A DNA stretch of 34,720 bases from Rhizobium sp. ASV8 (GTDB taxonomy: Bacteria; Pseudomonadota; Alphaproteobacteria; Rhizobiales; Rhizobiaceae). Position 1 is the first letter of the stretch, and every line of letters starts with the position of its first letter. Both the position numbers and the translations under genes were made by a program. The notes under the pieces were generated by a model. It was not told the DNA's origin, ran no database searches, and saw nothing but the letters and a program-made list of their open reading frames with translations. The stretch spans positions 1 through 34,720 of the forward strand of contig NZ_JAELUG010000075.1 of the NCBI RefSeq assembly GCF_016429255.1, written 5' to 3'. This document shows, one piece after another, positions 16,974 to 27,400 of this stretch.

Positions 16974-18065
16974 ATGAACAGCAGCGTTTCCATCAAAGAC
17001 CTTTCGCTGAATTTCGGTGCGGTCAACGTTCTGAAAAATCTCAATCTCGAGATCAATGACGGCGAATTCCTCGTACTCCTCGGCTCGTCCGGCTGCGGCA
17101 AGTCGACCTTGCTCAACTGCATCGCCGGTCTGCTCGATATCAGCGAGGGGCAGATCTTCATCAAGGACAGGAACGTCACCTGGGAAGAGCCGAAGGATCG
17201 CGGCATCGGCATGGTGTTCCAGTCCTATGCGCTCTATCCGCAGATGTCGGTGGAGAAGAACCTGTCCTTCGGCCTGCGCGTCGCCAAGGTGCCGCAGGAC
17301 GAAATCAAGAAGCGCATCGCCCGTGCGGCCGAGATCCTGCAGATCGAGCCACTCCTGAAGCGCAAGCCGGCCGAGCTTTCGGGCGGCCAGCGCCAGCGTG
17401 TTGCGATCGGCCGTGCACTGGTGCGCGATGTCGACGTCTTCCTCTTCGATGAGCCCTTGTCGAACCTCGATGCGAAGCTACGTTCCGAGTTGCGCGTGGA
17501 AATCAAGCGGCTGCATCAGTCGCTGAAGAACACGATGATCTACGTCACCCACGATCAGATCGAGGCTCTGACGCTCGCCGACCGCATCGCCATCATGAAG
17601 AACGGCGTCATAATGCAGCTCGATGATCCCACGACGATCTACAACGAGCCGCGCAATCTCTTCGTTGCCGGTTTCATCGGATCGCCTTCGATGAACTTCC
17701 TGAAGGGTGAATTGGTGAACCGCGAAGGGAGGGTCGTGTTCGCGACCAATGATGTGTTGTTCTCGCTCGATGGCTACAAGGCTGGCGAGGCCCTTCAAGC
17801 GGGTCGGAAGGTCGTTCTGGGCGTCCGCCCCGAGCACATCCAGGTCAATGAGGAAGCAGCGTCCAGTGCGGAAGTCCATCATGCCACAGTCGACATCGAG
17901 GAGCCGATGGGTGCCGATAATCTGCTTTGGCTCAAACATGCCGGGCATACCATGTCGGTGCGCGTCAATGGTGCCCGGAGATTTGGCCCCGGTTCGGCTG
18001 TGAAGCTCGGCTTTGACATGTCTCTCGCATCGCTCTTTGATGCGCAGACAGAACTCAGAATTTGA
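16974..18065 (+). CDS. ABC sugar importer ATPase (UgpC/MsmK type)
   Basis: ATPase that drives the CUT1 importer, 363 residues. Walker A GSSGCGKST is at residues 37-45, then the Q-loop MVFQSYALYPQMSV, signature LSGGQRQRVAIGRAL, Walker B VFLFDEPLSNLDAKL and switch VTHDQIEAL. The C-terminal third is the TOBE/OB regulatory domain (GVRPEHIQV, EEPMGADNLLW) found in sugar-importer ATPases, where it can bind inhibitors. The start ATG is 3 bases after the permease stop. The 56-base gap to the GH2 gene contains its strong ribosome-binding site. Confidence 0.95.
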   Translation: MNSSVSIKDLSLNFGAVNVLKNLNLEINDGEFLVLLGSSGCGKSTLLNCIAGLLDISEGQIFIKDRNVTWEEPKDRGIGMVFQSYALYPQMSVEKNLSFGLRVAKVPQDEIKKRIARAAEILQIEPLLKRKPAELSGGQRQRVAIGRALVRDVDVFLFDEPLSNLDAKLRSELRVEIKRLHQSLKNTMIYVTHDQIEALTLADRIAIMKNGVIMQLDDPTTIYNEPRNLFVAGFIGSPSMNFLKGELVNREGRVVFATNDVLFSLDGYKAGEALQAGRKVVLGVRPEHIQVNEEAASSAEVHHATVDIEEPMGADNLLWLKHAGHTMSVRVNGARRFGPGSAVKLGFDMSLASLFDAQTELRI

Positions 18066-18121
18066 TCCATGCATGGAGGCGGTCTGACCGCCTCCATCTC
18101 ACAGCGGTCCGGGGAGGTCCG

Positions 18122-20587
18122 ATGTCGTCTTCGCTCAATGACAATTTCACCGTCGATCTGGCCGGGGCTTGGAGGCTGACGTCTCCCCACAGCGACCATT
18201 CGCTTTTCATGTCCCTGCCGGGTGATGTTCACACGGCTCTCAATGCGGAAGGGCTTATTCCCGATCCGTACTTCGGGCGCAACGAAGAGGTCGTGCAGTG
18301 GGTTGCCAAGCAGGATTGGGAACTGACGCGCCACTTCACTCTCGATGATACCGGCGGAGACTGGTATCTCGACATCGATTATCTCGATACGGTGGCCAGC
18401 GTCTTCGTCAACGATACGCTTGTGCTTGAGGGCAACAACTGCTTCCAGCGCTACCGTCCCGATGTTTCGAAGGCGTTGAAGACCGGCGAAAACACCATTC
18501 GTATCGTGCTGCATTCGAGCATTTCGGCCGGTGCTGCCCTTCAGGCCAAACAGCCTTTCTATATTCCATACAGCACCGGCAATTCGCCGATCCCGAACGG
18601 CAATATGCTGCGCAAGCCGCAATGCCACTTCGGCTGGGATTGGAACATCGCGATAGCGCCCCTTGGTCTCTATGGCTCCATCGCACTGAAGAAGCTGGAG
18701 ATCGCGCGCATCGAGAATGTCGTCACCCAGCAGATTCACAATGACGACGGTTCCGTCGATCTCAAGGTGACGGTGGCGCTATTCGCCAAGGGAACGGGTA
18801 TCGCGCAGCTCTATTTCTCGCTCGATGACGAACGGGTGCGCCTCGATGTCGGCGTCAATGCCGGTGAAACCTCGATCACCCATTTCATTCATATCGACAA
18901 GCCCAGGCTCTGGTGGCCGGCCGGCAATGGCGAGCAGGCGCTTTATGCCCTGTCTGTGGAAACCAATTTCGAAACCGTCACCCGACAGATCGGTCTGCGC
19001 ACGGTCGAGTTGATTACCACGGAAGATGAAGCGGGTAGCCGTTTTGCCTTGAAGGTCAATGGTCGCGAGATTTTTGCGCGGGGCGCCAACTGGATTCCGG
19101 CCGACGCGTTGTTTTCGCGCTCCAAGCCGGAGCTGACCGAAGATCTGCTGCAATCGGCCGCGGACGCCAATATGAACGTCATTCGCGTTTGGGGCGGCGG
19201 CTTCTACGAGCATGATTGGTTCTACGACACTTGCGATCGCCTGGGATTGATGGTCTGGCAGGACTTCATGTTCGCTTGCAATCTCTATCCCTCGACCGGC
19301 GATTTCCTGGAGAATGTCGAGGCGGAGGTGGGCTATCAGGTCCGCCGGCTGGCAACCCATCCATCGATCGTGCTCTGGTGCGGGGACAATGAGCTGGTGG
19401 GTGCACTCACATGGTTCGAGGAATCCCGTAAGGATCGAGATCGTTATCTCGTCTCCTACGATCGCCTGAACAGGACGATCGAGACAGCGATGAAGAAGGC
19501 TCTCCCGGATGCGATCTGGTGGCCGTCCAGCCCGGCTTCGGGCTATCTGAATTTCGGTGATGCCTGGCACGCAGACGGCTCGGGCGACATGCATTACTGG
19601 TCGGTCTGGCACGAGAACAAGTCCTTCGACAATTATCGCAGCGTGCGGCCGCGCTTCTGCTCGGAGTTCGGCTTCCAGTCCTACACCTCGCTGCCCGTCA
19701 TCAAGACCTATGCCGAGGCGAAGGATATGAACATCGCCTCTCCGGTCATGGAGCTGCACCAGAAGAATGCCGGCGGCAACGAGCGCATTGCCGGCACGAT
19801 GTTCCGCTACTTCCGTTTCCCGAAGGATTTCCCGAATTTTGTCTATCTGAGCCAGGTCCAACAGGGCCTCGCGATCAAGACGGCGGTGGAGTATTGGCGG
19901 TCGCTGAAGCCGCATTGCATGGGCACGATCTATTGGCAGCTCAATGACACCTGGCCGGTGGCTTCGTGGTCGAGTCTCGATTACGGCGGCCGATGGAAGG
20001 TGATGCATTATCTCGTGCGGCGCTTCTTCCAGCCCGTATCCGTTGCGGCAATTCCGTCCGAAGACAACAAGACGATCCGCTTCTCCTTGGTCAACGACAC
20101 CAATGCGGATGTCACGGCCGATATCTCCGTCTCGCTGTTGAAGCACAACGGCGAGCGGGTGCCGCTCAGCACGGCGCACGCCGTCTGCACGCCGGATGCG
20201 GCCGTGACGGCATTGTCGATCGACGCGGACCGGGTGCCAGCCGATTGCCTGCTGGCGTGGCGTTTCACCGCATCGAATGGAATGGGCGGTGAGGGGCATT
20301 ATGTGCACGGTACCTACAAGGCTCTGGAGCTTCAGCCCGCCGGTCTGACGGTGCTGAGGGAGGAGAAGGAAGAGAATGGGACGGTGGAGCTTACCGTCAC
20401 CGCAAAGGGACTTGCGCTGTTCGTGATGATCGAGAGCGAAATCGAGGGACGTTATTCCGACAACGCCTTCGATCTTGCCGCCGGCGAGAGCCGCCGCATC
20501 GTCTTCACGCCGGCCAAACCCATTGCAGGTGGCGTCCCTGCATTCCGCATCTACGATTTGCAATCCAGTCAGTCGGTGGACAGCTAG
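18122..20587 (+). CDS. Glycoside hydrolase family 2, beta-mannosidase-like
   Basis: An 821-residue retaining glycosidase without a signal peptide, so it acts in the cytoplasm on imported oligosaccharides. Layout: sugar-binding jelly-roll domain (about 1-180, with HFGWDWNIAIAPLGL), Ig-like domain (about 185-290), TIM barrel (about 290-620), and C-terminal beta domains. The catalytic acid/base is Glu424 in WCGDNE and the nucleophile is Glu515 in FCSEFGF; the spacing of about 90 residues agrees with known GH2 beta-mannosidases. NVIRVWGGGFYEHDWFYD and MGTIYWQLNDTWPVASWSS also match the mannosidase branch rather than beta-galactosidases or glucuronidases. The start at 18122 (GGGGAGGTCCG before ATG) is preferred over 18062. 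Expected substrates are beta-1,4-linked mannose oligosaccharides from plant mannans or N-glycans; the exact substrate is inferred. Confidence 0.92.
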   Translation: MSSSLNDNFTVDLAGAWRLTSPHSDHSLFMSLPGDVHTALNAEGLIPDPYFGRNEEVVQWVAKQDWELTRHFTLDDTGGDWYLDIDYLDTVASVFVNDTLVLEGNNCFQRYRPDVSKALKTGENTIRIVLHSSISAGAALQAKQPFYIPYSTGNSPIPNGNMLRKPQCHFGWDWNIAIAPLGLYGSIALKKLEIARIENVVTQQIHNDDGSVDLKVTVALFAKGTGIAQLYFSLDDERVRLDVGVNAGETSITHFIHIDKPRLWWPAGNGEQALYALSVETNFETVTRQIGLRTVELITTEDEAGSRFALKVNGREIFARGANWIPADALFSRSKPELTEDLLQSAADANMNVIRVWGGGFYEHDWFYDTCDRLGLMVWQDFMFACNLYPSTGDFLENVEAEVGYQVRRLATHPSIVLWCGDNELVGALTWFEESRKDRDRYLVSYDRLNRTIETAMKKALPDAIWWPSSPASGYLNFGDAWHADGSGDMHYWSVWHENKSFDNYRSVRPRFCSEFGFQSYTSLPVIKTYAEAKDMNIASPVMELHQKNAGGNERIAGTMFRYFRFPKDFPNFVYLSQVQQGLAIKTAVEYWRSLKPHCMGTIYWQLNDTWPVASWSSLDYGGRWKVMHYLVRRFFQPVSVAAIPSEDNKTIRFSLVNDTNADVTADISVSLLKHNGERVPLSTAHAVCTPDAAVTALSIDADRVPADCLLAWRFTASNGMGGEGHYVHGTYKALELQPAGLTVLREEKEENGTVELTVTAKGLALFVMIESEIEGRYSDNAFDLAAGESRRIVFTPAKPIAGGVPAFRIYDLQSSQSVDS

Positions 20588-20692
20588 CTGGCGGCCACCC
20601 TGCTGATGGATTGAACTATCGCGCCGCATCGGCGGCGCTTTCGGGGCCAAAAGCCCAAGACAGACGGCCGGGAGGCCATTGGAGGAGTATCG
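20588..20692 (+). other. Intercistronic spacer with short hairpins
   Basis: 105 bases between the GH2 and isomerase genes. It contains a 5-bp CGCCG/CGGCG hairpin at 20622-20634 and a 4-bp GGGC/GCCC hairpin shortly after, with only a three-T stretch. The genes on both sides face the same way, so read-through with some attenuation is likely. GGAGGAG at the end is the ribosome-binding site of the next gene. Confidence 0.35.
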
Positions 20693-21454
20693 ATGACGAA
20701 ACTTGGATTTCAGCTTTATAGCGCTCGCAATTTCCAGCCCTATTCGGAGATCTTCGTAAAGCTCGGCAAGGCCGGCTATGCCGAAGTCGAGGGCTTCGGT
20801 GGCATCTATGCCGATCTCGACGAGACGGGCCTCAAGAACTTGCGCGTCGAACTCGACAAGAATGGCCTCCGGATGGCAAGCGGCCATTTCAGCCCGGATT
20901 TCCTCGATGGCGAAGTGCAGAAGTCGCTGACCATTGGCAAGGTCCTCGGCATGGATTCGATCTATGCACCGCATATCGCTGCCGATCAGCGTCCGACGGA
21001 TGCGGCCGGCTGGCGCGCTTTCGGCAAGCGTCTGCATGAAATGAGCAAGCCCTACAAGGACGCAGGCTTCGAATTTGGTTGGCACAACCATGACTTCGAA
21101 TTCGTCAAGCAGGCGGACGGCTCGCTGCCGATCGAGCAGATCTTCGAAGCCGCTCCGGATATTTCCTGGGAAGCCGATATCGCATGGGTCATCCGCGGCG
21201 GCGGCGATCCCTTCGCCTGGATCGAAAAGCTCGGTCCGCGCATCACCGCCGTTCACGTCAAGGATATTGCTCCGGCTGGCGAGAACACGAACGAGGATGG
21301 CTGGGCCGATGTCGGTCACGGCACGGTTCCGTGGGCAAAGTTGCTCAAGGCGCTGGCCGGCACCAAGGCCAAGCACTTCGTCGTCGAACATGACAATCCG
21401 AGCGATGTCGATCGCCTGATCACGCGCTCCATCGCATCCTTCAAGAGCTTTTGA
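20693..21454 (+). CDS. Sugar phosphate isomerase/epimerase family protein (TIM barrel)
   Basis: A 253-residue xylose-isomerase-like TIM-barrel protein, probably cytoplasmic and metal-dependent. Expected metal ligands are visible in order: Glu in AEVEGFGG, Asp in WEADIAWV, His in AVHVKD and Glu in VVEHDNP; the catalytic-loop His pair appears in GWHNHDFEF. The ending GHGTVPWAKLLKAL is common in this family. The ATG follows TTGGAGGAGTATCG. The gene lies between the GH2 and Gfo/Idh/MocA genes and ends 12 bases before the latter. Members may isomerise keto-sugars, epimerise, or cleave 3-keto-glycosides with a partner oxidoreductase; the sequence does not choose between these. Confidence 0.88.
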   Translation: MTKLGFQLYSARNFQPYSEIFVKLGKAGYAEVEGFGGIYADLDETGLKNLRVELDKNGLRMASGHFSPDFLDGEVQKSLTIGKVLGMDSIYAPHIAADQRPTDAAGWRAFGKRLHEMSKPYKDAGFEFGWHNHDFEFVKQADGSLPIEQIFEAAPDISWEADIAWVIRGGGDPFAWIEKLGPRITAVHVKDIAPAGENTNEDGWADVGHGTVPWAKLLKALAGTKAKHFVVEHDNPSDVDRLITRSIASFKSF

Positions 21455-21465
21455 GGCACTTCCAC

Positions 21466-22599
21466 ATGACTAAGGAACTTGGCGTCGGCATCATCGGATG
21501 CGGCAATATCTCGACAACCTACTTCTCGCTCTCGCCGCTCTTCAAGGGGCTGAAGGTGCTGGCCTGCGCGGATATCAACATGGAAGCGGCGCGGGCGCGC
21601 GCCGAGGAATACAAGGTCAAGGCCCAGACCATCGACGAGCTGCTCGCCAATGACGAGCTCGACGTCATCGTCAACCTGACCATCCCGGATGCGCATTTCC
21701 CGGTTTCGAAGCGCATCCTCGAAGCAGGCAAGCACGTCTACTCCGAAAAGCCGCTGGTGCTGACGCTGGAGCAGGGCGAGGAGCTGCGCCGTATCGCCAA
21801 AGAAAAGGGGCTGGCCGTTGGCTGCGCTCCCGATACTTTCTTCGGCGGTGCGCATCAGCTTGCCCGCAAGTTCATTGATGACGGCGGCATTGGCCGCATC
21901 ACCTCTGGTTCTTGCCATGTGATGAGCCCGGGCATGGAGATGTGGCATCCGAACCCGGACTTCTTCTTCCTGCCCGGCGGTGGCCCGATCCTCGATCTCG
22001 GCCCCTATTACGTCGCCAACCTGATCAACCTGATCGGTCCGGTGAAGCGCGTGGGTGCTATGACCTCCATGGCATCGCCGACCCGCACCATCACCAGCCA
22101 GCCGCGCAACGGCGAGATCATTCCGGTGAAAACGCCGACGACGATCCAGGCTCTGCTTGAGTTCGTCAGCGGCGCCAGGATCACGCTGACGGCAAGCTGG
22201 GATGTCTGGTCGCATCGCCATGCCAATATGGAGCTTTACGGCACAGAGGGCTCGCTCTACGTGCCCGATCCGAACTTTTTCGGCGGCACCGTTGAGGCGA
22301 GCGGCCGTGACAAGGACATCAAGCCGCTGGAAAACTGGGCGCATCCGTTCGGCATCGCCAATCAGGAAAGCCCGAGCGGCCCGCGTGCCAACTACCGCAC
22401 CGCCGGCCTTGCCGACATGGCGGCATCGTTGATCGACGGCCGCGATGCGCGCTGCTCGCTCGACCGTACACTGCACGGCGTCGACGTCATGACCTCGATC
22501 CTGAAGTCCGGCGAAGAGGGTCGTTTCATCGATCTCAGCACGACCTGCACGCAGCCTGCGGCTCTGGGCATCGAAGAGGCACAAGCGCTCTTGAAGTAA
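21466..22599 (+). CDS. Gfo/Idh/MocA-family oxidoreductase
   Basis: NAD(P)-dependent sugar dehydrogenase of 377 residues. The Rossmann fold starts at once (GVGIIGCGNISTTYF), the EKP motif is present (HVYSEKPLVLT), and the C-terminal substrate domain contains GGPILDLGPYYVANLINLIG, where Asp and the DxGxYxV-type block act in catalysis. The second half ends SLDRTLHGVDVMTSILKSGEEG, typical of the family. The ATG at 21466 (MTKELGVG) is chosen; an upstream in-frame TTG at 21451 would overlap the isomerase gene by 4 bases. Together with the isomerase it could oxidise and rearrange a mannose-derived sugar or act on a glycoside at C3. It is the last gene of the operon; a strong terminator follows. Confidence 0.9.
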   Translation: MTKELGVGIIGCGNISTTYFSLSPLFKGLKVLACADINMEAARARAEEYKVKAQTIDELLANDELDVIVNLTIPDAHFPVSKRILEAGKHVYSEKPLVLTLEQGEELRRIAKEKGLAVGCAPDTFFGGAHQLARKFIDDGGIGRITSGSCHVMSPGMEMWHPNPDFFFLPGGGPILDLGPYYVANLINLIGPVKRVGAMTSMASPTRTITSQPRNGEIIPVKTPTTIQALLEFVSGARITLTASWDVWSHRHANMELYGTEGSLYVPDPNFFGGTVEASGRDKDIKPLENWAHPFGIANQESPSGPRANYRTAGLADMAASLIDGRDARCSLDRTLHGVDVMTSILKSGEEGRFIDLSTTCTQPAALGIEEAQALLK

Positions 22600-22619
22600 G
22601 CGCAATAAAAGCTAGTTTG

Positions 22620-22648
22620 CGCGCGGGTGAGCAACCCGCGCGTTTTTT
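22620..22648 (+). terminator. Strong Rho-independent terminator of the sugar operon
   Basis: A perfect 9-bp GC-rich stem (CGCGCGGGT with ACCCGCGCG), loop GAGCA, followed by six T. It starts 21 bases after the dehydrogenase stop and clearly ends the operon before the aldo/keto reductase gene. Confidence 0.93.
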
Positions 22649-22668
22649 CATCTCGAAGGAATTTCACC

Positions 22669-23700
<1,032 letters not shown>

Positions 23701-23709
23701 TTATCTGAG

Positions 23710-23739
23710 ACGCCCGGAACCATGTTCCGGGCGTTTCTC
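23710..23739 (+). terminator. Terminator after the aldo/keto reductase
   Basis: An 11-bp perfect stem (ACGCCCGGAAC with GTTCCGGGCGT) and a three-base loop CAT, followed by TTCTC. The flanks TGAGA and TCTCA can extend it with one bulge, so it could act in both directions. Confidence 0.8.
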
Positions 23740-23890
23740 ATTGCTCCGACGCTGCCATTGCATCGACGCGCGAGAGCTTCTCGTTCATGCGTTTTCGGCA
23801 GCGGTCGGTCTGACGCTCGACGATGAACGCGTTGCGCTATAGCGCTGATTGCAAAAGATTGCTCCTCTCCATTACGCAATTGTAATTCGA

Positions 23891-23908
23891 CTGTCAGATT
23901 TGTTTCAT
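23891..23908 (+). promoter_or_regulatory. Pho-box-like site
   Basis: CTGTCAG, then ATTT, then GTTTCAT fits the two 7-mers of the PhoB box (CTGTCAT N4 CTGTCAT) at 11 of 14 positions. It is 49 bases before the RcnB-like start codon, with CATAAG about 10 bases further on as a possible -10. Not verified. Confidence 0.3.
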
Positions 23909-23957
23909 GTCTGTCACCATAAGTTCGCGCGCAGATTCTGAAATGAGGAAACAACCA

Positions 23958-24284
23958 ATGAAAAAAATCTTCACCGTCCTTCTTACGGCATCCGCCCTGG
24001 CGATGCCGTTGGCTGCGACAGCGCAAGTCAAGCCGGCGCCGATCGGCAAGCAGGTCGTCGTCGAAAAGGAGGTCGTGAGGAAGAAGGTCGTGGTTCGCAA
24101 GGGCGGTTGGGTGAAGGGGCGGCGCTTGTCGGCTTCCGACCGGCGTCGCGCGGCTGAAATCGACTATCGCACGTTCCAGCTGTCCACGCCTCCGCGTGGC
24201 TATCATTGGGTCCGTATCAAGAATGATTTCCTGCTCGTCGGTATTACGAGCGGCCTGATCTCCAAAGTGCAAGAAGCGCGATAG
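23958..24284 (+). CDS. RcnB-family periplasmic protein
   Basis: A 108-residue secreted protein. The signal peptide MKKIFTVLLTASALAMPLA ends near ATAQ. The mature part has a very basic Lys/Val/Arg stretch (EKEVVRKKVVVRKGGWVKG) and then the RcnB-like module DYRTFQLSTPPRGYHWVRI followed by NDFLLVGITSGLI. E. coli RcnB is a periplasmic protein affecting nickel/cobalt efflux; most relatives are of unknown role, and no metal-binding His cluster is seen here. The ATG at 23958 follows GAGGAAACAACCA and gives a clean signal peptide; an earlier in-frame codon at 23907 would spoil it. It is monocistronic between two terminators. Confidence 0.82.
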   Translation: MKKIFTVLLTASALAMPLAATAQVKPAPIGKQVVVEKEVVRKKVVVRKGGWVKGRRLSASDRRRAAEIDYRTFQLSTPPRGYHWVRIKNDFLLVGITSGLISKVQEAR

Positions 24285-24312
24285 TTCGGAGCGATCATCG
24301 ACTGACACAGCG

Positions 24313-24338
24313 AGGGCGACCTTAGGGGCGCCCTTTTT
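24313..24338 (+). terminator. Terminator after the RcnB-like gene
   Basis: A 6-bp stem AGGGCG/CGCCCT, with a small inner CC/GG pairing, is followed by five T. It starts 28 bases after the stop codon. Confidence 0.75.
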
Positions 24339-24368
24339 CATGCGGTCAAATCGAAGCGTCCAGAATCG

Positions 24369-24395
24369 AAATCCCCGGCACATGGCCGGGGATTT
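24369..24395. terminator. Bidirectional terminator between convergent genes
   Basis: An 11-bp stem (AAATCCCCGGC with GCCGGGGATTT), five-base loop, and T-rich flank on the plus side. It lies 24 bases beyond the stop of the giant minus-strand gene, so it probably ends that transcript and backs up the plus-strand terminator. Confidence 0.75.
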
Positions 24396-24419
24396 TCAAT
24401 GTTCGCGTTTGCCTCGATC

Positions 24420-27400
24420 TCAGCTCAAGCGGCCTGCCGCATGCGCCAGCATGGTGTAGACCTTGCCGGTATCCGAGGTGAGATAGGATTGCGTGACGGT
24501 GCGATCGCGATCTGTACGAGCGACGTCGGCGAGCAGCTTTTCGAAATCGGCGATGTAACGATCGACGGCGGTACGGAATTCCGGCTCGCGGTCGTACTTG
24601 CGCTTGATGTCGTCGAAGGTCTGCTGACCCTTCAGCGTGTAGAGACGGCGGGTGAACACGTCGCGTTCGCCGCGCTGGTAACGGCGCCACAGATCGACCG
24701 AGGCGTCGTGATCGATAGCGCGAGCGATATCGACCGACAGCGAGTTCAGAGACTCGACGACGTGACGCGGATTGCGGGCCACCGGAGCGGCTGTCTGTTC
24801 CGTTTGTGCACGCGGCGCGGCCTGGCGTGCCGGCGGCAAATCTGCGTTTTCGTCGCGAGAGGCGCCGCGCAGCAGGTCGCTGATCCAGCCGCCGCCGGCT
24901 ACCGTTTCCTGACGGGCAGGAGCGGGCGTTTCAACAGGACGCTGCGGCTGGACGGCCGGGCGTTCAGCCGGGATGGAACCGCGCAGACCGAGCGTTTCGA
25001 TCGAAGGCTGCTGCGGCCGGGGCGCCGGCTGCTGAGCGCTTTGCTGGGGTGCCGGCTGCTGAGGAGCAGGTTGCTGCGGCTTCGGAGCCGGAGCAGCTGC
25101 CACCGGCGCTGGAACGGCGGCTGCCGGGGCAGGTGCCGCAGGCTGCGGACGCGGGGCCGGCTGTGCGTTTGCCAGTGCGCGTGCTGCGGGTTCGGAGATT
25201 TCCAGCTGCTGCGTCGAGCGGCCGACGATCTGCGAGATATCCTGCAGGGCCTTGATCTGCTCCGCCACGGCGCGACGCATGGCGGCAGCGCTTTCCTTGG
25301 CTTCTTCAGGCAGATCGAATGCGCCGCGCTTCAGCTCGCTGCGGGTCATGTCGAGTTCGCGGCGGATATCGCCGGCCGAACGACGGATCTCGTCGGTAGC
25401 GCCGGCGAAGCGGCCGATCGCGTCATCGACTGCGACCCGCAGGGTTTCGCGCAGCTGCTCGGCTGCACCGTCGGAGGTCTTGCCGGCTTCGGCAAACATC
25501 CGCTCGACTTCCGAGAGCGAGGACGTCAGGCCGCCGCGCAGACGGTTGGTGAGATCGTTGGAACGGCGCTCGGCATTGGCGAAGGTGCTCTCCAGCGCCT
25601 GGCCCGCTTCCTCGCCAGCCTTCTGAAGTGAACCGCGCATATTTTCCGCGGCATCTTCGGCGCGCTTCTCGGCGTCTGAGAGAACGCGGCCGATATCGGC
25701 GAAGGAGGACTGGACGCTCTGGCGCAGATTGCCGGTGACCTGGTTGGAGCGCTGTTCGGCGCGGTCGAAGGCGGTTTCCACCATGGAGCCGAGGGCGCGC
25801 ATGGTGTTCTCGATCTCTTCCGAGCGCTGAACGAGGCCGACTGCCAGGTTCTGCAGTGCCGTTTCGCGCTCTTCCAGCGTGGATACGAGGTTGGACTGAG
25901 CAGCACCCAGGAGCTGGGAGGCCTGTGTCAGCACCTTGGAGTGATCGTCGAAACGGCCAACGATGCTGCCGACCTGCGACAAGGTCTGGCCGGTGATTTC
26001 CGACAGCTTGTCGACCTTACCTTCGAGGAGACGGCTGGAGGCCGAAACCATTTCGCCTGCCTTGGTGGCGGAGTCGGCGAAGCGTGCCGATGTCGCACTG
26101 AGGCGATCGTCGACGCTTGCGAACTCGGCTGCGGCGTTGGAGAGCAGGCCGGTGATCGCGGAGTTGTTTTCCGCGAGACGGGCAATGATGCCGTTGACGC
26201 TTGCGAGCAGGTTGTTTTCCAGCGCGCTGACGGTGCCGACAGCATGTTCGGTACGCGATGCGATAGCGTTGATCAGAGCGGCGTTTTCGGCGCGCAGGCG
26301 CTCCGTGCTTTCCTGTGCTGCCGCGGTGATGAGAGCGGCTGCTTCCTGGCCGGTTGCCGCATAGCGGTCGACGATCGGACGTGCCTTTTCATCGATGAGG
26401 CGCGACAGTTCTGTGGAGCGTCCGGCCAGCATCGAGTTCAGCTCGCGGGTGCGCTCGTCGAGCGAGGTGCGGATCGAGGAGCCACGAGCTTCCAATGCCT
26501 TGTCGACATCGGCGAGGGTGGCGTCGATTTCGCGGGCACGGTCTTCCAGAGAGGTGCGGATGGCCGTTGTACGCTCTTCGAGGGCGCGCTCGACCTGAGA
26601 CATGGTGGACGCGATTTGCTCGCTGCCGCCTGTAAGGGTGTTGCGAATGGCTGTGCCGCGGGCTTCCAGCGACTGTTCGGCCGAGGAGAGGGCCTGCGAG
26701 ATCGTGTTGACCTGGTTGCTGACGAGGCCTTCGGCTTCGGCGACCTTGTTGACGATCGCATTGCCGGCTTCGGAGAAGGTCTGTGCGACGGCGGCTGCCT
26801 GGCTCGCCAGGCGGTTCTGCGTTTCGGAGACGCGGCTCACGAGGTCGTCGGAACGTTCGGTCATGGCACGCGTGAAGGCATCGCTGTGGGTGCCGAGGTT
26901 TTCGGCAAACTGCTGGCCGGTATTGGCAAGCAGATCGGCCGTGCGGGTTGCCTCGCTGTCCATGCCCTGAGCCGCATCGGCGACGGCGGTGCGCAGCGTG
27001 GTTGCGAGATTAGCTGCCTTGCCTTCGATGGTGCGGTTGACCGCTTCGAGGCCGACATTGAGGGCGCGATCCATGGTGGTCAGGCGCTCTTCGATCCGGG
27101 CGGCAGCCTCGTTGCCGCTATTGTCGATCCTGGCCGAACCGGTCGCCAGCGTATCCGAGAGGCGGTTGCCTGCGGCGTCGACCTGGGCGGTGACACCGGA
27201 TACTCCCTCATGGATGCGGTTTTCGAGGGCCGACAAGCTTGCCTCGACGCGCGAACCGGTTTCCGCAAAGCGGCTGTTCATGCCGTCGATCGACTGATTG
27301 AGGTTGGACGAGAAGGTTTCGGCGGAGCGGGCGATGTCGCCTGCTGCCTGCTGAATGCGGCCGGCAATATCGCCTGCACCGCTGTTCAGGCGTTCTTCCA

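Noticed and set aside
18779..21391. 870-codon minus-strand frame across the GH2 and isomerase genes
   Set aside because: It spans two well-supported genes and their spacer, has no recognisable domain or start signal, and fits a GC-driven shadow frame.
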